Shown here in pieces: positions 17,657-27,060 of a DNA stretch of 51,108 bases. The stretch is from a virus: positions 1 through 51,108 of IMG/VR virus record IMGVR_UViG_3300021963_000179; one strand, given 5' to 3'. A program made the translations under genes and the position numbers. The notes under the pieces were generated by a model. That model was not told the DNA's origin and ran no database searches. It was given only the letters and a program-made list of their open reading frames with translations. The number at the start of each line of letters is the position of its first letter. The stretch's first letter is position 1.

Positions 17657-18292
17657 TTATTTATCTTCTTCTTTCCAATTGATTTCTTCCCAAGTTAATT
17701 TTTGCCTTAAATCTTTATCAAATATCATTATATACCTATGTTTTTTTGTTCGTTCTCTCCATTCTCCCTCCAATCCTTTAATCGGACCTCTAGAATGTTT
17801 AATATATGAACCATCAGAATTTTTAATCCAAAAATCTTTTTTTGGATCTGTCATACCTCTGTAAGAAAAATTACAAGCACGGTAAATAATTCCGCTATGT
17901 TTAGAAGAATCTGCATATGAAATAATAGCCTTGGGATTGGCATCTTTTCTAAATCTTTTTATGCAACGACTGACGAACCAAGATGTAATGTTATGTTCTT
18001 CCTTTTGTACATCTGGATGAATACAAAGTCTTGATAACTCATAGATTCCCTCTTGCTCGTGTCTCTGCAGTCCAAAAGCACCAACTGCTATTTCTGGGAC
18101 GGGGAGACCAGTAAAGACACAAGCACCCAAGCAACCACCAATACGCAAAATATCAGAAACCGAGGATCTGAAAAGCCCATAATTGAAACCAGATTTAAAA
18201 TCTTTTGATTCGTCTTTTAGATAATGATAGGTATAAAGAAGATTTTTGATTTCTTCTTTATTTACTTTATCTATAAAATAATTATCTTTCAT
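17657..18292 (-). CDS. Mom-like GNAT-family DNA-modification enzyme
   Basis: 211 aa, close to the 231 aa of phage Mu Mom. Matching features are YHYLKDESKDFKSGFNYGLF near residues 22-41, IGGCLGACVFTGLPV, YELSRLCIHPDVQKEEHNIT, then SWFVSRCIKRFRK and AIISYADSSKHSGIIYRACNFSYRG. The ELxRLC...SxFxSRCxR...VxSYAD...GxxYxAxNFxYxG sequence is the Mom signature. Mu Mom converts adenine to N6-carbamoylmethyladenine and shields DNA from restriction. A similar role here is inferred; a protein or other acyl-type substrate is possible. It sits among structural genes, preceded by two tiny ORFs with which it may form a separate transcript. Confidence 0.6.
   Translation of the reverse strand: MKDNYFIDKVNKEEIKNLLYTYHYLKDESKDFKSGFNYGLFRSSVSDILRIGGCLGACVFTGLPVPEIAVGAFGLQRHEQEGIYELSRLCIHPDVQKEEHNITSWFVSRCIKRFRKDANPKAIISYADSSKHSGIIYRACNFSYRGMTDPKKDFWIKNSDGSYIKHSRGPIKGLEGEWRERTKKHRYIMIFDKDLRQKLTWEEINWKEEDK
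17658..17665 (-). promoter_or_regulatory. Candidate late promoter (GATAAATA)
   Basis: The minus strand reads GATAAATA 31 nt before the ATG of the 2232-aa gene. It overlaps the stop of the Mom-like gene. Spacing agrees with the two better late boxes in the window. Confidence 0.4.
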
Positions 18293-18349
18293 TAAGTATT
18301 TTTACTCACTTTGTTTGCATTTCAAAATATTTTACAACTCATAATAATT

Positions 18350-18616
18350 TTAATCTGGCATATCCTCTGGATTTTCCAATTCTATTTCAAAAAGACAAGG
18401 ATGAACTTCTTCATCTATAAGATAAAAAGAAGAACGATATAAGTCTTCTGGTTCATACATTCTTTCTTTATCTGCTATTTGTAGAATATCAAAATCGGAT
18501 AGATATTCTTCTGGTAAATCATCAAAAGTAAATGGAACAGAATTAATAAAATACATTTTAACGAGTTGACTTCCTTTATTGTACCAACAATAACTAGTGT
18601 CAATTCTGTATTTCAT
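18350..18616 (-). CDS. Hypothetical acidic protein, 88 aa
   Basis: The protein is strongly acidic and begins MKYRIDTSYCWYNKGSQLVK. It has a DDLPEEYLSDFDILQ helix-like middle and an acidic end NPEDMPD. No family recognised. It lies between the 58-aa ORF and the Mom-like gene, with 17- and 57-nt gaps. A small charged accessory protein beside a DNA-modification enzyme is an observation only. Confidence 0.55.
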   Translation of the reverse strand: MKYRIDTSYCWYNKGSQLVKMYFINSVPFTFDDLPEEYLSDFDILQIADKERMYEPEDLYRSSFYLIDEEVHPCLFEIELENPEDMPD

Positions 18617-18633
18617 TTCCCACTCCCTTTATT

Positions 18634-18810
18634 TTATGTAGGATCTGAAACAATCTCTCCTCTTAATTCTGCTAGTTTTGCTTCTGCTAGACATTGAACA
18701 CAAGTCCAATATGTTTCCCCGCTAATTGGAAAATGTTCATCTGTAAAATGCTCTGCCATATCTTCCTGCATTTCACGCAAGTCTTTAAGGGAGGTCCTGG
18801 TAATCATCAT
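18634..18810 (-). CDS. Small CxxC protein, 58 aa
   Basis: The ORF begins MMITRTSLKDLREMQEDMAE (two tandem ATGs at 18810 and 18807). It contains a single CxxC (WTCVQC) and ends ELRGEIVSDPT. The lone CxxC could be half of a zinc site in a dimer. No family recognised. It is the first gene after the terminator at 18850-18884, with a TACAAT hexamer about 20-30 nt upstream but no convincing -35. Confidence 0.5.
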   Translation of the reverse strand: MMITRTSLKDLREMQEDMAEHFTDEHFPISGETYWTCVQCLAEAKLAELRGEIVSDPT

Positions 18811-18849
18811 AAGAAGTTAAGTTATCTCAATTGTATTGTAGCAGAAAAA

Positions 18850-18884
18850 AACCAAAAATAGTGGTGTAGTGTGCCACTTTTTAA
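18850..18884 (-). terminator. Probable rho-independent terminator
   Basis: On the minus strand AGTGG and CCACT flank a 9-nt loop, with A-rich/T-rich extension (AAAAAGTGG ... CCACTATTTTTGGTTTTTTT). It follows the stop of the 310-aa structural gene at 18889. The stem is short, hence moderate confidence. Confidence 0.5.
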
Positions 18885-18888
18885 AGGA

Positions 18889-19821
18889 TCACACTGTAAT
18901 TTTTTGAGATATTACTTTGACAGTTGCAGATGAACTACTAGTCATGTTTACTAACAATCTAGCATTTCCACCGCTTATATCTGAACTAAAAGTACACAAA
19001 TAATCATTAGTTGAAACTGAACCATATTCAACTATATTAGAAATAGTTCCATTATGTACTAAAAGTAAATCTGAAGATTGATAATCGGTTCCTTGTGAAA
19101 TCTGTACTTGAATTTTCGCTGATCTATAAATGGAAGAAGAAAAACTTTCAATTGAAGTTGATGTTGTTGTACTTATTGCTACTAGATTTGTAGATATATT
19201 TGCTACGTTTGAAACACCATAAGAAGATGAAGTTACAATTCCACTAAATGATCCATTACCAACAACATCTAATGTTTCTTTTGGTAATGATGAATTAATT
19301 CCTACTCTTTGAGTTGTTGGATCAAATATAAAATTATCGGATCCATCAAGTACGCCAGCATTTCCATTATATTGGATATATTTGTAATTTCCAGCAGCAG
19401 AACTGATACCTACTTTCAATTCAATTTCAACAGAGCTAGATCCTGCACCAACCCAAGATGCTGGATTTTTTACTGTAATACCAGTACCAACAAAATCCAA
19501 ATCTGTTATTTGATTTACACCTCCCAGTATACTTCCATTAGCACGAACAGTAATGGATCCGGGAGTTAATACCCCTGTAGAAATTATATCCGATTGAGTT
19601 TTCCAATATCGATTTCCCGTTCCGGTATTATCTGTAACCAAAACATATAAATCGGAAATATTTCCATTGTAAGGTTTTGCGCCAATGGATGATACTCCAA
19701 TTATAGGATCTCCTAAATTTGGCTCTGCTTGATCCAAACCAAGAAATTGATATCTATCGGAAGTAATTCCAGATTGATTTTTTAATTTTACTCTTTTTGA
19801 TAGGAAACCGTTATTTAACAT
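18889..19821 (-). CDS. Fibre-like virion structural protein, 310 aa
   Basis: The N-terminus (LSKRVKLKNQSGITSDRYQFLG) may be a divergent form of the FKRG module. A GNRYWKTQSD segment near residue 70 recalls SHRYWG of the 617-aa protein. The motif RVGINSSLPKETLDVVGNGSFSG is the GIGTxxPxxxLxVxG fibre signature. The last 100 residues are Ser/Thr-rich beta sequence. It is last in the transcript before the terminator, 10 nt after the 118-aa gene. A structural role is well supported by composition and place; specific role unknown. Confidence 0.7.
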   Translation of the reverse strand: MLNNGFLSKRVKLKNQSGITSDRYQFLGLDQAEPNLGDPIIGVSSIGAKPYNGNISDLYVLVTDNTGTGNRYWKTQSDIISTGVLTPGSITVRANGSILGGVNQITDLDFVGTGITVKNPASWVGAGSSSVEIELKVGISSAAGNYKYIQYNGNAGVLDGSDNFIFDPTTQRVGINSSLPKETLDVVGNGSFSGIVTSSSYGVSNVANISTNLVAISTTTSTSIESFSSSIYRSAKIQVQISQGTDYQSSDLLLVHNGTISNIVEYGSVSTNDYLCTFSSDISGGNARLLVNMTSSSSATVKVISQKITV

Positions 19822-19831
19822 TTCTTTTTAA

Positions 19832-20188
19832 TTACTGGTTGGAGGTTTCAAGAATACTAGTTAAAAATTTTAAATTAGTAGATGAACTTCCACTAATAGT
19901 AATATAATCTCCAGTTTCTAGTACTAATTTTCCTGGAAGAAGACTTGCAGTATCATTAGGGGGAATTTGAAAATCTTTAACAACTTCGGTAGTAACTGTT
20001 CCAACTCCAGTAACATTTCTATTATGATAAAAACTAATGCTTTGTGTAGTTTCCCCTATGTTAGAACATTGAGCCAAAAGAAAAACACCAACATATCCAA
20101 CAGGAGATTCGTAAATTACTTCTGTACTTAATCCTACAACTTTTGTTACAGTTCTAAAATTATTAACTGCTGCTGCTGCAACTGCCAT
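19832..20188 (-). CDS. Small beta-rich virion-type protein, 118 aa
   Basis: It begins MAVAAAAVNNFRTVTKVVGL, then predicted strands (VIYESPVGYVGVFLLAQCSN, SISFYHNRN, TTEVVKDFQIPPNDTASLLPGKLVLETGDYI). The pattern of proline-containing DxASLLPGKLVLExGDxI resembles small phage tail/decoration beta-sandwich proteins that follow large fibre genes. It sits 15 nt behind the 1695-aa gene, likely as a partner. No named family assigned. Confidence 0.55.
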   Translation of the reverse strand: MAVAAAAVNNFRTVTKVVGLSTEVIYESPVGYVGVFLLAQCSNIGETTQSISFYHNRNVTGVGTVTTEVVKDFQIPPNDTASLLPGKLVLETGDYITISGSSSTNLKFLTSILETSNQ

Positions 20189-20203
20189 TTTTAATTTTCC
20201 TCC

Positions 20204-23200
20204 TTAATCTGATAGTGCAAGAATAAATGGGGTCATAGTCGTAAATAGTGCTTTTGTAAAATCTCTACCAGAAATTTGTCCGGTAGATTGATTGATAACT
20301 ACACCATCACCAATTTTGAAATTACCAGCTTGGTCTGTGCTAGTATAAACAACAATACCACCATTGTCTTGGACCACTTCATTTTCTGGTATAACAACAC
20401 CACCTAAAGCTGGTTTTGCTCTATTAATATCGTTTCCAGATCCAACCCATTCAAAAGAATGTGAAGAAGTAATTTGTAAACTCACACGACTAAAGTATAC
20501 TGTTGTTCCTGCACTAACTGTATTATTTAGATTCTGTAGTAAAGATACTGTAGAAATACCAGAAGATGGTAAAGTAGCACTATCAACTTTGTAATATATG
20601 GGCTGCATCTTTGCTACAGAAGCAGTAGCGGACACACCAACTCCAATTGGAGGATCGATTGTAATTGTGGGTGGATTTGAATATTGTGTTCCTGAATTTA
20701 CAATGTTTACTGAAGTTACTCTACCAAAAGCATCAATAGTTGTAGATGCTTGTGCAGCAATTCCATTTGGACCCTCTGGTGCGCTTATATTGACTTTTGG
20801 TGGTGCAGTATATCCAGACCCACCATTAGTTAGATTAATAGTGTCTACAAAATAATATAATTGACCAAAATAACATACTTGTCCATCATATGGACGAATA
20901 GATCCAACTCCAGAAACTGTAATTGTATTTGTTCCTCTAGGAGTATCTGTGGTAGCAACTCCAGTGTAACGATAAATTGATTTTGTTGTGGAATCACCGA
21001 CACCATCAGCAACAAGACCTAATCTACCAAAAGATGAGTTGGAGTTTGTAATATCACACTGACCACCAGATCCAGTAAAGATTGCAATATCATCACAGAT
21101 AGTAAAAATAGAAACTAATTGAGAGTATGCACCGTTAGTGATTGAAACTCCAATACCTCCTTGGTTATATTGAGTATAAGAATCAACACTCATTGATCCC
21201 GTTACGCCAATATCAAGTTGATCTCCTGGTTCTGCAGCAAATCCATCTACCTTCATTCCAATACTATTTGAAATAAAGTTAGTACAGTTTCTAACATATG
21301 GTCCTTGTGTGATTGGACCTACCCCTGGAGAATATGAAGGGTCATTGGGATTTGTTGTTCCAATTCCTGAATTTCCTGGATAAGTGCGATTGAATAAAGT
21401 TCCAACCGCAGTTGTTCCTACACCAATAATCGTAGTAACAACTCCAACACAAGAATTAAGTGCAGAGATTACGTTAGAGCAAGAGTTAATATCAATATTC
21501 GATCCTGTTGCTGGATCTGCTTGAGTGCTTAAATCTTTGATTTGTGTAAATTCATTTTGGAATCCACCAATCCAAGAGACGTTATTGATACAAGATTGTG
21601 CAATACCAACAGCATACTTTAATGCATCAATTGTAGTTGTTCCAATACCAGCGTTGATGACGCCTTCAGTGTAAAATGATAATCCAACACCGACACATTT
21701 AGAATTTCCACCTCTCGTAATGTCATGACAAATTGCTAAACAAGTAGATCTAATATAATTTCTATAGTTTGCCGTATTAATCGCTACAACAGGACTCTGA
21801 TACGCAGTGCTGCTAATATATCCTGTTGCCTCTGCTGCGATATAATCCAGATTCATACGAATCATTCTTGCAGCATCAAAAAATCTATTAGAAGAAACTC
21901 CTGCTAATGGTTGGAAAGCAATTACGGCAGCACCATTGGTAGAGTCAGATCCAACAAAACTTAAATCTGTAATGTGGCAACCATTATTTACATGGAATAG
22001 ATCCAATCCAGGATTTTGTGGAGTAATTATACAGTTTCTAAGTTCTGTTCCCTCAACCGAAACTGTTTTTTGCAAAACGATTGGATTGTTTTCTACATAT
22101 ACGCCTGGGAAAACTTTAATAGTATCTCCAGAACTTGCAATTCCTGCTGCGTTTTTAACTGTTCTTTTGGGATAATTTTCTGCTAGTCCAGTGTTACTAT
22201 CATTACCATTCTGGGAAACATAAATTGTTTTTCCGATAGGTTTATATGATGTTACTGTTACTGATCCTTTTCCTTGAGATTGTGTAGAAACTAAATCAAT
22301 ACCAATTCCTGATATAATTTGAGTTACAATTCCAACGATATTTGTTCCATCTCCATTTATAGTACTTGCAGTAAGAACTCCAACGTATGCATTTGTTGCG
22401 GTTATAAATCCAGTTGTAGTTACTCCTGAAGAATTGACATTATCTACAGTCAGTTGAGTACTACTTAATAAAGTTGTTCCATCAATTTCATACACCTTTC
22501 CTGCAGCAAGATTAAAGTTTTCACTTGATTTTAATGCAGAAGTATTACTATCCCAAGTCAGTGTTTTTCTGATCCCTGTAGAACCAATACCAATTCCTGC
22601 TCCATCGAGAAGTTCATTAGATCCTACAGTCGTTGCAATACCAACATTAAAGTCTGCTAGTTCAATAGATGTTGAATTAATAACTGTCTGTGTTCCGTCA
22701 ACAAATAAGTCACCTTTAATTCTTACAGAACCAGTGTCATCACCAACTGCAGATGGATCGATTGTAATTTGTGTAGGACCACTAATTGTATCTTGAGTAA
22801 TATTAATAGCAACACCAGTTTGTCCTGTAGACAATCTAGTGCTTGATGTTATTACGCCAGATACATTGATGTCGCCTTGAACTTGAATCTTTGATGTTGG
22901 ATTTGTGATTCCAATTCCAAGATTATCGGAAACATAAGCACCACCAGTAACCTGAAGTGTCTGTGACGAAGTTCCTGTAGAAGTTGCTGCTCCTATAATT
23001 GCAGGTCCAGTAGAAATTTGCAGTTGACCTATTATATTTGTAGTTCCTATACCAACTCCAGAACTTGTAATTCTTACATACTCTTGAGTTTCTGTTTTAT
23101 CGGTAAAGATAATATCTTCAGATCCAATAGTAATATTAGAACCTGTTGCAGTTCCATTATAATCTGTGACAATTTTTAAATCACCATTAGAGGTAAAGAT

Positions 23201-25291
23201 TCTTGCAACCCCTCCAGTACCAGGAATTCCCCCAAAATTATCATAAATGAGACCAAGATGATCTTCACCACTTCCATCAATATTTTGACCTAAAGTAAAA
23301 GTAGCAGGTAAACCAGAAGCAGAAGACGCAATAGAAATAGTAGGAAGAGTAAATGTTTGTGGGAATAGAGAGTTTAAAGAAATTACACCAGAATTCAGTA
23401 TAAATGTGTCAACATCAGTTTGAAAATATCCTCCAGGAGTATTGATTGCAATATTAGGAGCATAAACACTTAAAAGAGGTGTAGAAATATCTACAATTGA
23501 TGTGCCAATTCCAACTGAAGTAAATGTATTGCCGTCGTTACAATCAAAATTTACTGTTCCTAAAACATCTAATGTCGTTAATGGATTTGTAGTTCCTATA
23601 CCAACTCCAGAACTGTTAATTCTTACATACTCTTGAGTTTCTGTTTTATCGGTAAAGATAATATCTTCAGATCCAATAGTAATATTAGAACCTGTTGAAG
23701 TTCCATTATAATCAGTAACAATTTTTAAATCACCATTTGAGGTAAAGATTCTTGCTGTTCCACCAACACCGGCAGTTCCTCCAAAATTATCATAAATGAG
23801 ACCAAGATGATCTTCACCACTTCCATCAATATTTTGTCCTAATGTAAAAATTGCAGACGAAGTTGTGGATGCAACGGAAATACTAGGAAGAGTAAATGTT
23901 TGTGGGAATGGAGAGTTTAAAGAAATTACATCAGAATTCAGTATAAATGTTCCAACATCAGTTTGAAAATATCCTCCAGGAGTATTGATTGCAATATTAG
24001 GAACATAAAGATTTAAAGATGGTGTGGATATATCTACAGTTGATGTACCAATACCAACTGAAGTAAATGTATTACCATCATTACAATCAAAATATGCTGT
24101 TCCTAAAACATCTAATGTCGTTAATGGATTTGTAGTTCCTATACCAACTCCAGAACTTGTAATTCTTACATACTCTTGAGTTTCCGTTTTATCTGTAAAA
24201 ATAATATCTTCAGATCCAATAGTAATATTAGAACCTGTTGAAGTTCCATTATAATCAGTAACAATTTTTAAATCACCATTTGAGGTAAAGATTCTTGCTG
24301 TTCCACCAACACCGGCAGTTCCTCCAAAATTATCATAAATGAGACCAAGATGATCTTCACCACTTCCATCAATATTTTGTCCTAAAGTAAAAGTAGCAGG
24401 TAAACCAGAAGCAGAAGACGCAATAGAAATACTAGGAAGAGTGAACGTCTGTGGGAACAGAGAATTTAATGAAATTACATCAGAATTCAGTATAAATGTT
24501 TCAACATCAGTTTGAAAATATCCACCAGGAGCATTGATTGCAATATTAGGAGCATAAACACTTAAAAGAGGTGTAGAAATATCTATGGATGTTGTAGCAA
24601 TACCAACTGAAGTAAATGTATTACCATCATTACAATCAAAATATGCTGTTCCAATTACTTCAATGTTGTAATTAGGTAAATTGGTCCCTATACCTAACCT
24701 GTTTTGACTTGGGTTATATACAAAAAGGGAATCTACTTTGGGGGTAAAATCAGAATCATATCCTTCAACAAATGGTAAATAGTAATATGTATCATCGTCT
24801 ATTAAATTAACCTGAATTGAATTTGCAGCACCAATTGTTTCGAAAGCTGTTCCAGTTATATTAATATCATAGGTTCCAGTTAATCTACTAGCATCTATAT
24901 ATCCAGTAAGAATATTAGCAGCATCAGTTAATGTTGTAGCTGTGCCTGCATTTCCTTTAATATTAATGTCATAATCACCATTCAATCTTTGTGGATTTAT
25001 AGTACCTGTTTGTATATTTGCAGCATTTGATAGATTATTTGCTGTTGCTACACCAATATTATAAAAACCTTCAAGTCTATCTGGATTTAAAATTCCCCCT
25101 TGGATTTCTGCAGCATCTCCTAATCCAAGAGCAAAATCAGCAACGCCAGTTAAATTTCCAACAAAAGAGGTTGCAGTTATTGTACTTGCACCAACTATTG
25201 AATTATTGGTCAGATCTAAATTATCGTTAGCTGCCAGTTCCTCAATCCTTTTTGTAGTCGGATTGATTATAAGTGGAAATCTGTCTGCCAT
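20204..25291 (-). CDS. Large fibre/beta-helix structural protein, 1695 aa
   Basis: Residues 1-150 contain repeats of GxxDINITGTAxxxxxAANIxTGxIxxxRLxGxYD type. Residues 217 to about 752 are three tandem domains of about 181-183 aa, nearly identical over long stretches. Around residues 790-870 are the usual fibre motifs (LGIGITNPTSKIQVQGDINVSG). From about residue 1010 a DUF1565-like beta-helix begins (TIYVSQNGNDSNTG...KVFPGVYVENNPIV) and runs on with many Asn/Ser turns. The C-terminus has KVDSATLPSSGISTVSL and GKFKIGDGVVINQSTGQISG-like sequence. It is likely a long appendage protein. Receptor binding is not demonstrated. Confidence 0.75.
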   Translation of the reverse strand: MADRFPLIINPTTKRIEELAANDNLDLTNNSIVGASTITATSFVGNLTGVADFALGLGDAAEIQGGILNPDRLEGFYNIGVATANNLSNAANIQTGTINPQRLNGDYDINIKGNAGTATTLTDAANILTGYIDASRLTGTYDINITGTAFETIGAANSIQVNLIDDDTYYYLPFVEGYDSDFTPKVDSLFVYNPSQNRLGIGTNLPNYNIEVIGTAYFDCNDGNTFTSVGIATTSIDISTPLLSVYAPNIAINAPGGYFQTDVETFILNSDVISLNSLFPQTFTLPSISIASSASGLPATFTLGQNIDGSGEDHLGLIYDNFGGTAGVGGTARIFTSNGDLKIVTDYNGTSTGSNITIGSEDIIFTDKTETQEYVRITSSGVGIGTTNPLTTLDVLGTAYFDCNDGNTFTSVGIGTSTVDISTPSLNLYVPNIAINTPGGYFQTDVGTFILNSDVISLNSPFPQTFTLPSISVASTTSSAIFTLGQNIDGSGEDHLGLIYDNFGGTAGVGGTARIFTSNGDLKIVTDYNGTSTGSNITIGSEDIIFTDKTETQEYVRINSSGVGIGTTNPLTTLDVLGTVNFDCNDGNTFTSVGIGTSIVDISTPLLSVYAPNIAINTPGGYFQTDVDTFILNSGVISLNSLFPQTFTLPTISIASSASGLPATFTLGQNIDGSGEDHLGLIYDNFGGIPGTGGVARIFTSNGDLKIVTDYNGTATGSNITIGSEDIIFTDKTETQEYVRITSSGVGIGTTNIIGQLQISTGPAIIGAATSTGTSSQTLQVTGGAYVSDNLGIGITNPTSKIQVQGDINVSGVITSSTRLSTGQTGVAINITQDTISGPTQITIDPSAVGDDTGSVRIKGDLFVDGTQTVINSTSIELADFNVGIATTVGSNELLDGAGIGIGSTGIRKTLTWDSNTSALKSSENFNLAAGKVYEIDGTTLLSSTQLTVDNVNSSGVTTTGFITATNAYVGVLTASTINGDGTNIVGIVTQIISGIGIDLVSTQSQGKGSVTVTSYKPIGKTIYVSQNGNDSNTGLAENYPKRTVKNAAGIASSGDTIKVFPGVYVENNPIVLQKTVSVEGTELRNCIITPQNPGLDLFHVNNGCHITDLSFVGSDSTNGAAVIAFQPLAGVSSNRFFDAARMIRMNLDYIAAEATGYISSTAYQSPVVAINTANYRNYIRSTCLAICHDITRGGNSKCVGVGLSFYTEGVINAGIGTTTIDALKYAVGIAQSCINNVSWIGGFQNEFTQIKDLSTQADPATGSNIDINSCSNVISALNSCVGVVTTIIGVGTTAVGTLFNRTYPGNSGIGTTNPNDPSYSPGVGPITQGPYVRNCTNFISNSIGMKVDGFAAEPGDQLDIGVTGSMSVDSYTQYNQGGIGVSITNGAYSQLVSIFTICDDIAIFTGSGGQCDITNSNSSFGRLGLVADGVGDSTTKSIYRYTGVATTDTPRGTNTITVSGVGSIRPYDGQVCYFGQLYYFVDTINLTNGGSGYTAPPKVNISAPEGPNGIAAQASTTIDAFGRVTSVNIVNSGTQYSNPPTITIDPPIGVGVSATASVAKMQPIYYKVDSATLPSSGISTVSLLQNLNNTVSAGTTVYFSRVSLQITSSHSFEWVGSGNDINRAKPALGGVVIPENEVVQDNGGIVVYTSTDQAGNFKIGDGVVINQSTGQISGRDFTKALFTTMTPFILALSD
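23036..24643 (-). repeat. Three tandem ~545-nt internal repeats
   Basis: Copy 1 spans 24643-24095, copy 2 spans 24094-23552, and copy 3 runs from 23551 to about 23036 (incomplete end). Each starts at a codon block for Y/N-F-D-C-N-D-G-N-T-F and ends near G-I-G-T-T-N. Many runs are identical at the nucleotide level, e.g. the stretch covering GQNIDGSGEDHLGLIYDNFG. This points to recent duplication or gene conversion. It is in frame throughout. Confidence 0.9.
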
Positions 25292-25334
25292 TACTTATAT
25301 TTTATAGTACGTTTAATCTTATAATATATATGTC

Positions 25335-27038
25335 TCATTCGTATGCACTAAAATCAAAATTAGAAATATCAGAAATAGCAGATTCCAATTCAGTAATTTC
25401 TTCATCAAGTTTGGATGCCGATTGAAGAATAGACCAAGCATATCTTTGTAATTTTTCTCTCTGTTTTCTTAAAATATTGGACATATTTGCCTGCGATTGA
25501 ATTTGTGGTACATTCGTTGATCTTGTACTGTTGTAAGTATTCAATGCAGTATTAATTGTAGTATCATATGTGGAGCAATTTGCAGGAAAAACACCGCTTG
25601 GTGGTGGTCCAGATGCATATCCTATCAATCCAGTTGCTGTTGATGCGACAGTAACTCTAGTCCCTTCTGATGCATATGTAGTGGTATAAACTGGAGGATC
25701 TCCACCATTAGAAGATGTTATGGTTGGCCATTGAGTTGTTCCAATATAATAATCTTCTCTTCCAGCACCAACTTCTGGTTCAGCATTTCTTATACATTCT
25801 CTTGTATCTGGATTCCAAATGGTATTTGCTCTTAAAGTACCATCACTTTTGTAAATACAATCATTTCTATTTTTTTTAGTCGAATCGACATAAGTTTTTC
25901 CTGGTTTATACTTATCAAAAGTTTTTCCTATTCCAGACTCATCAAAGTAAACACTATTTCCAATACCAGCATTTGATGCACCTACAATACCAATTTTAAT
26001 TGGGGAATTTGGACTTTTGGTATAATCAAATCCCTTATAGACACTAGAATCGACTCTCAAAGCAACTAAATCTGTTGTTAATCCAGACCTAGATGCTTCT
26101 GTAGATAAAAATAATGCCGTATATGCTGTAAGAATTCCTACTACAAATTCACCTTCTTGAATATAATCAGTTGCACTTTTATTCAATATCAATGTATTTG
26201 TTGTTAATGTAGATGTTTTAAAAACACCATTTCCATCATAATATTGAATTGATTGTCCTGTAGTTCCAAATCCAATAATAGTAGTAAAGGTTGGAAGAAC
26301 TGGCGGATCAGTTCCAACTCCTAAATGGACAAGAACCATTCCTGTTGTAACCCCGGTTAAACTTCCAGATCCAAAGTGATTAAAGACAGGGGATCCTGTA
26401 GAAATTCCTCCAACTAATGTGGTTACAATACCAACAGAAGTTGTTGTTCCAAATCCAACTACTTCTGGCAAATTGCCAAGAGAAAAGATTATTGGATTGT
26501 CAATATCATCGCTAATTGTATCATTAATTCTAATTTCTGGAGGAGTGGTAGTAGGATTTCCACTTTCATTAGTAATTGCAATTATCGATGAACCTGCAGA
26601 AACATTTCCATAAAATTCAGAAACTAACGTTGATCCATAATCACGATCTAAAGGTTTTTGATAATACTTTAATCCAACTTTTGGTTTATAATCATAAGTA
26701 TCTGGATTTTTTTGAACTTCCCAAACATCAACTTGTCTTGCTGTTGGAGCTCCACCTTCATCAATAAGTTGAGTTGTAGTACCAACTTTAACCCATTTCA
26801 AATCCGTTCTACAACCAGCAGAGATTCTTGCTTCATATGCTGTTCTTACAGAACTTGCAGAAGAATTTACTTGTTCCGATAGCGGCAAAGTACTTTGATC
26901 TATTGGACCAATTAAACCATCATACTTATCTAGTTTGAGGTCAATTAATGCTAATTGATCTAATAAATTGTTTATTTGCTGTTTTTTTCTTGCTACTTCT
27001 ATTTTATATTCTTCAATTATATCAAGAGAGTTGCTCAT
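25335..27038 (-). CDS. Structural-block protein, 567 aa, unknown function
   Basis: It has helical ends and a beta middle. Residues 1-45 (IEEYKIEVARKKQQINNLLDQLALI) and about 500-560 (MSNILRKQREKLQRYAWSIL, then SKLDEEITELESAISDI) are coiled-coil-like and could pair with each other. Between them lie beta segments and a segment with WVKVGTTTQLIDEGGAPTAR and NRNDCIYKSDGTLRANTIWN. This architecture suggests a baseplate-peripheral or fibre-anchoring protein. I do not recognise a T4 counterpart. It lies between the hub genes and the 1695-aa fibre gene, 22 nt downstream of the tip-type protein. Confidence 0.6.
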   Translation of the reverse strand: MSNSLDIIEEYKIEVARKKQQINNLLDQLALIDLKLDKYDGLIGPIDQSTLPLSEQVNSSASSVRTAYEARISAGCRTDLKWVKVGTTTQLIDEGGAPTARQVDVWEVQKNPDTYDYKPKVGLKYYQKPLDRDYGSTLVSEFYGNVSAGSSIIAITNESGNPTTTPPEIRINDTISDDIDNPIIFSLGNLPEVVGFGTTTSVGIVTTLVGGISTGSPVFNHFGSGSLTGVTTGMVLVHLGVGTDPPVLPTFTTIIGFGTTGQSIQYYDGNGVFKTSTLTTNTLILNKSATDYIQEGEFVVGILTAYTALFLSTEASRSGLTTDLVALRVDSSVYKGFDYTKSPNSPIKIGIVGASNAGIGNSVYFDESGIGKTFDKYKPGKTYVDSTKKNRNDCIYKSDGTLRANTIWNPDTRECIRNAEPEVGAGREDYYIGTTQWPTITSSNGGDPPVYTTTYASEGTRVTVASTATGLIGYASGPPPSGVFPANCSTYDTTINTALNTYNSTRSTNVPQIQSQANMSNILRKQREKLQRYAWSILQSASKLDEEITELESAISDISNFDFSAYE

Positions 27039-27060
27039 TTATTATTCCTCATTAATTAAA

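Noticed and set aside
25292-25334. ACTATAAAATA as late promoter of the 1695-aa gene
   Set aside because: The octamer has an inserted base relative to TATAAATA; AT-rich gaps produce such strings often.
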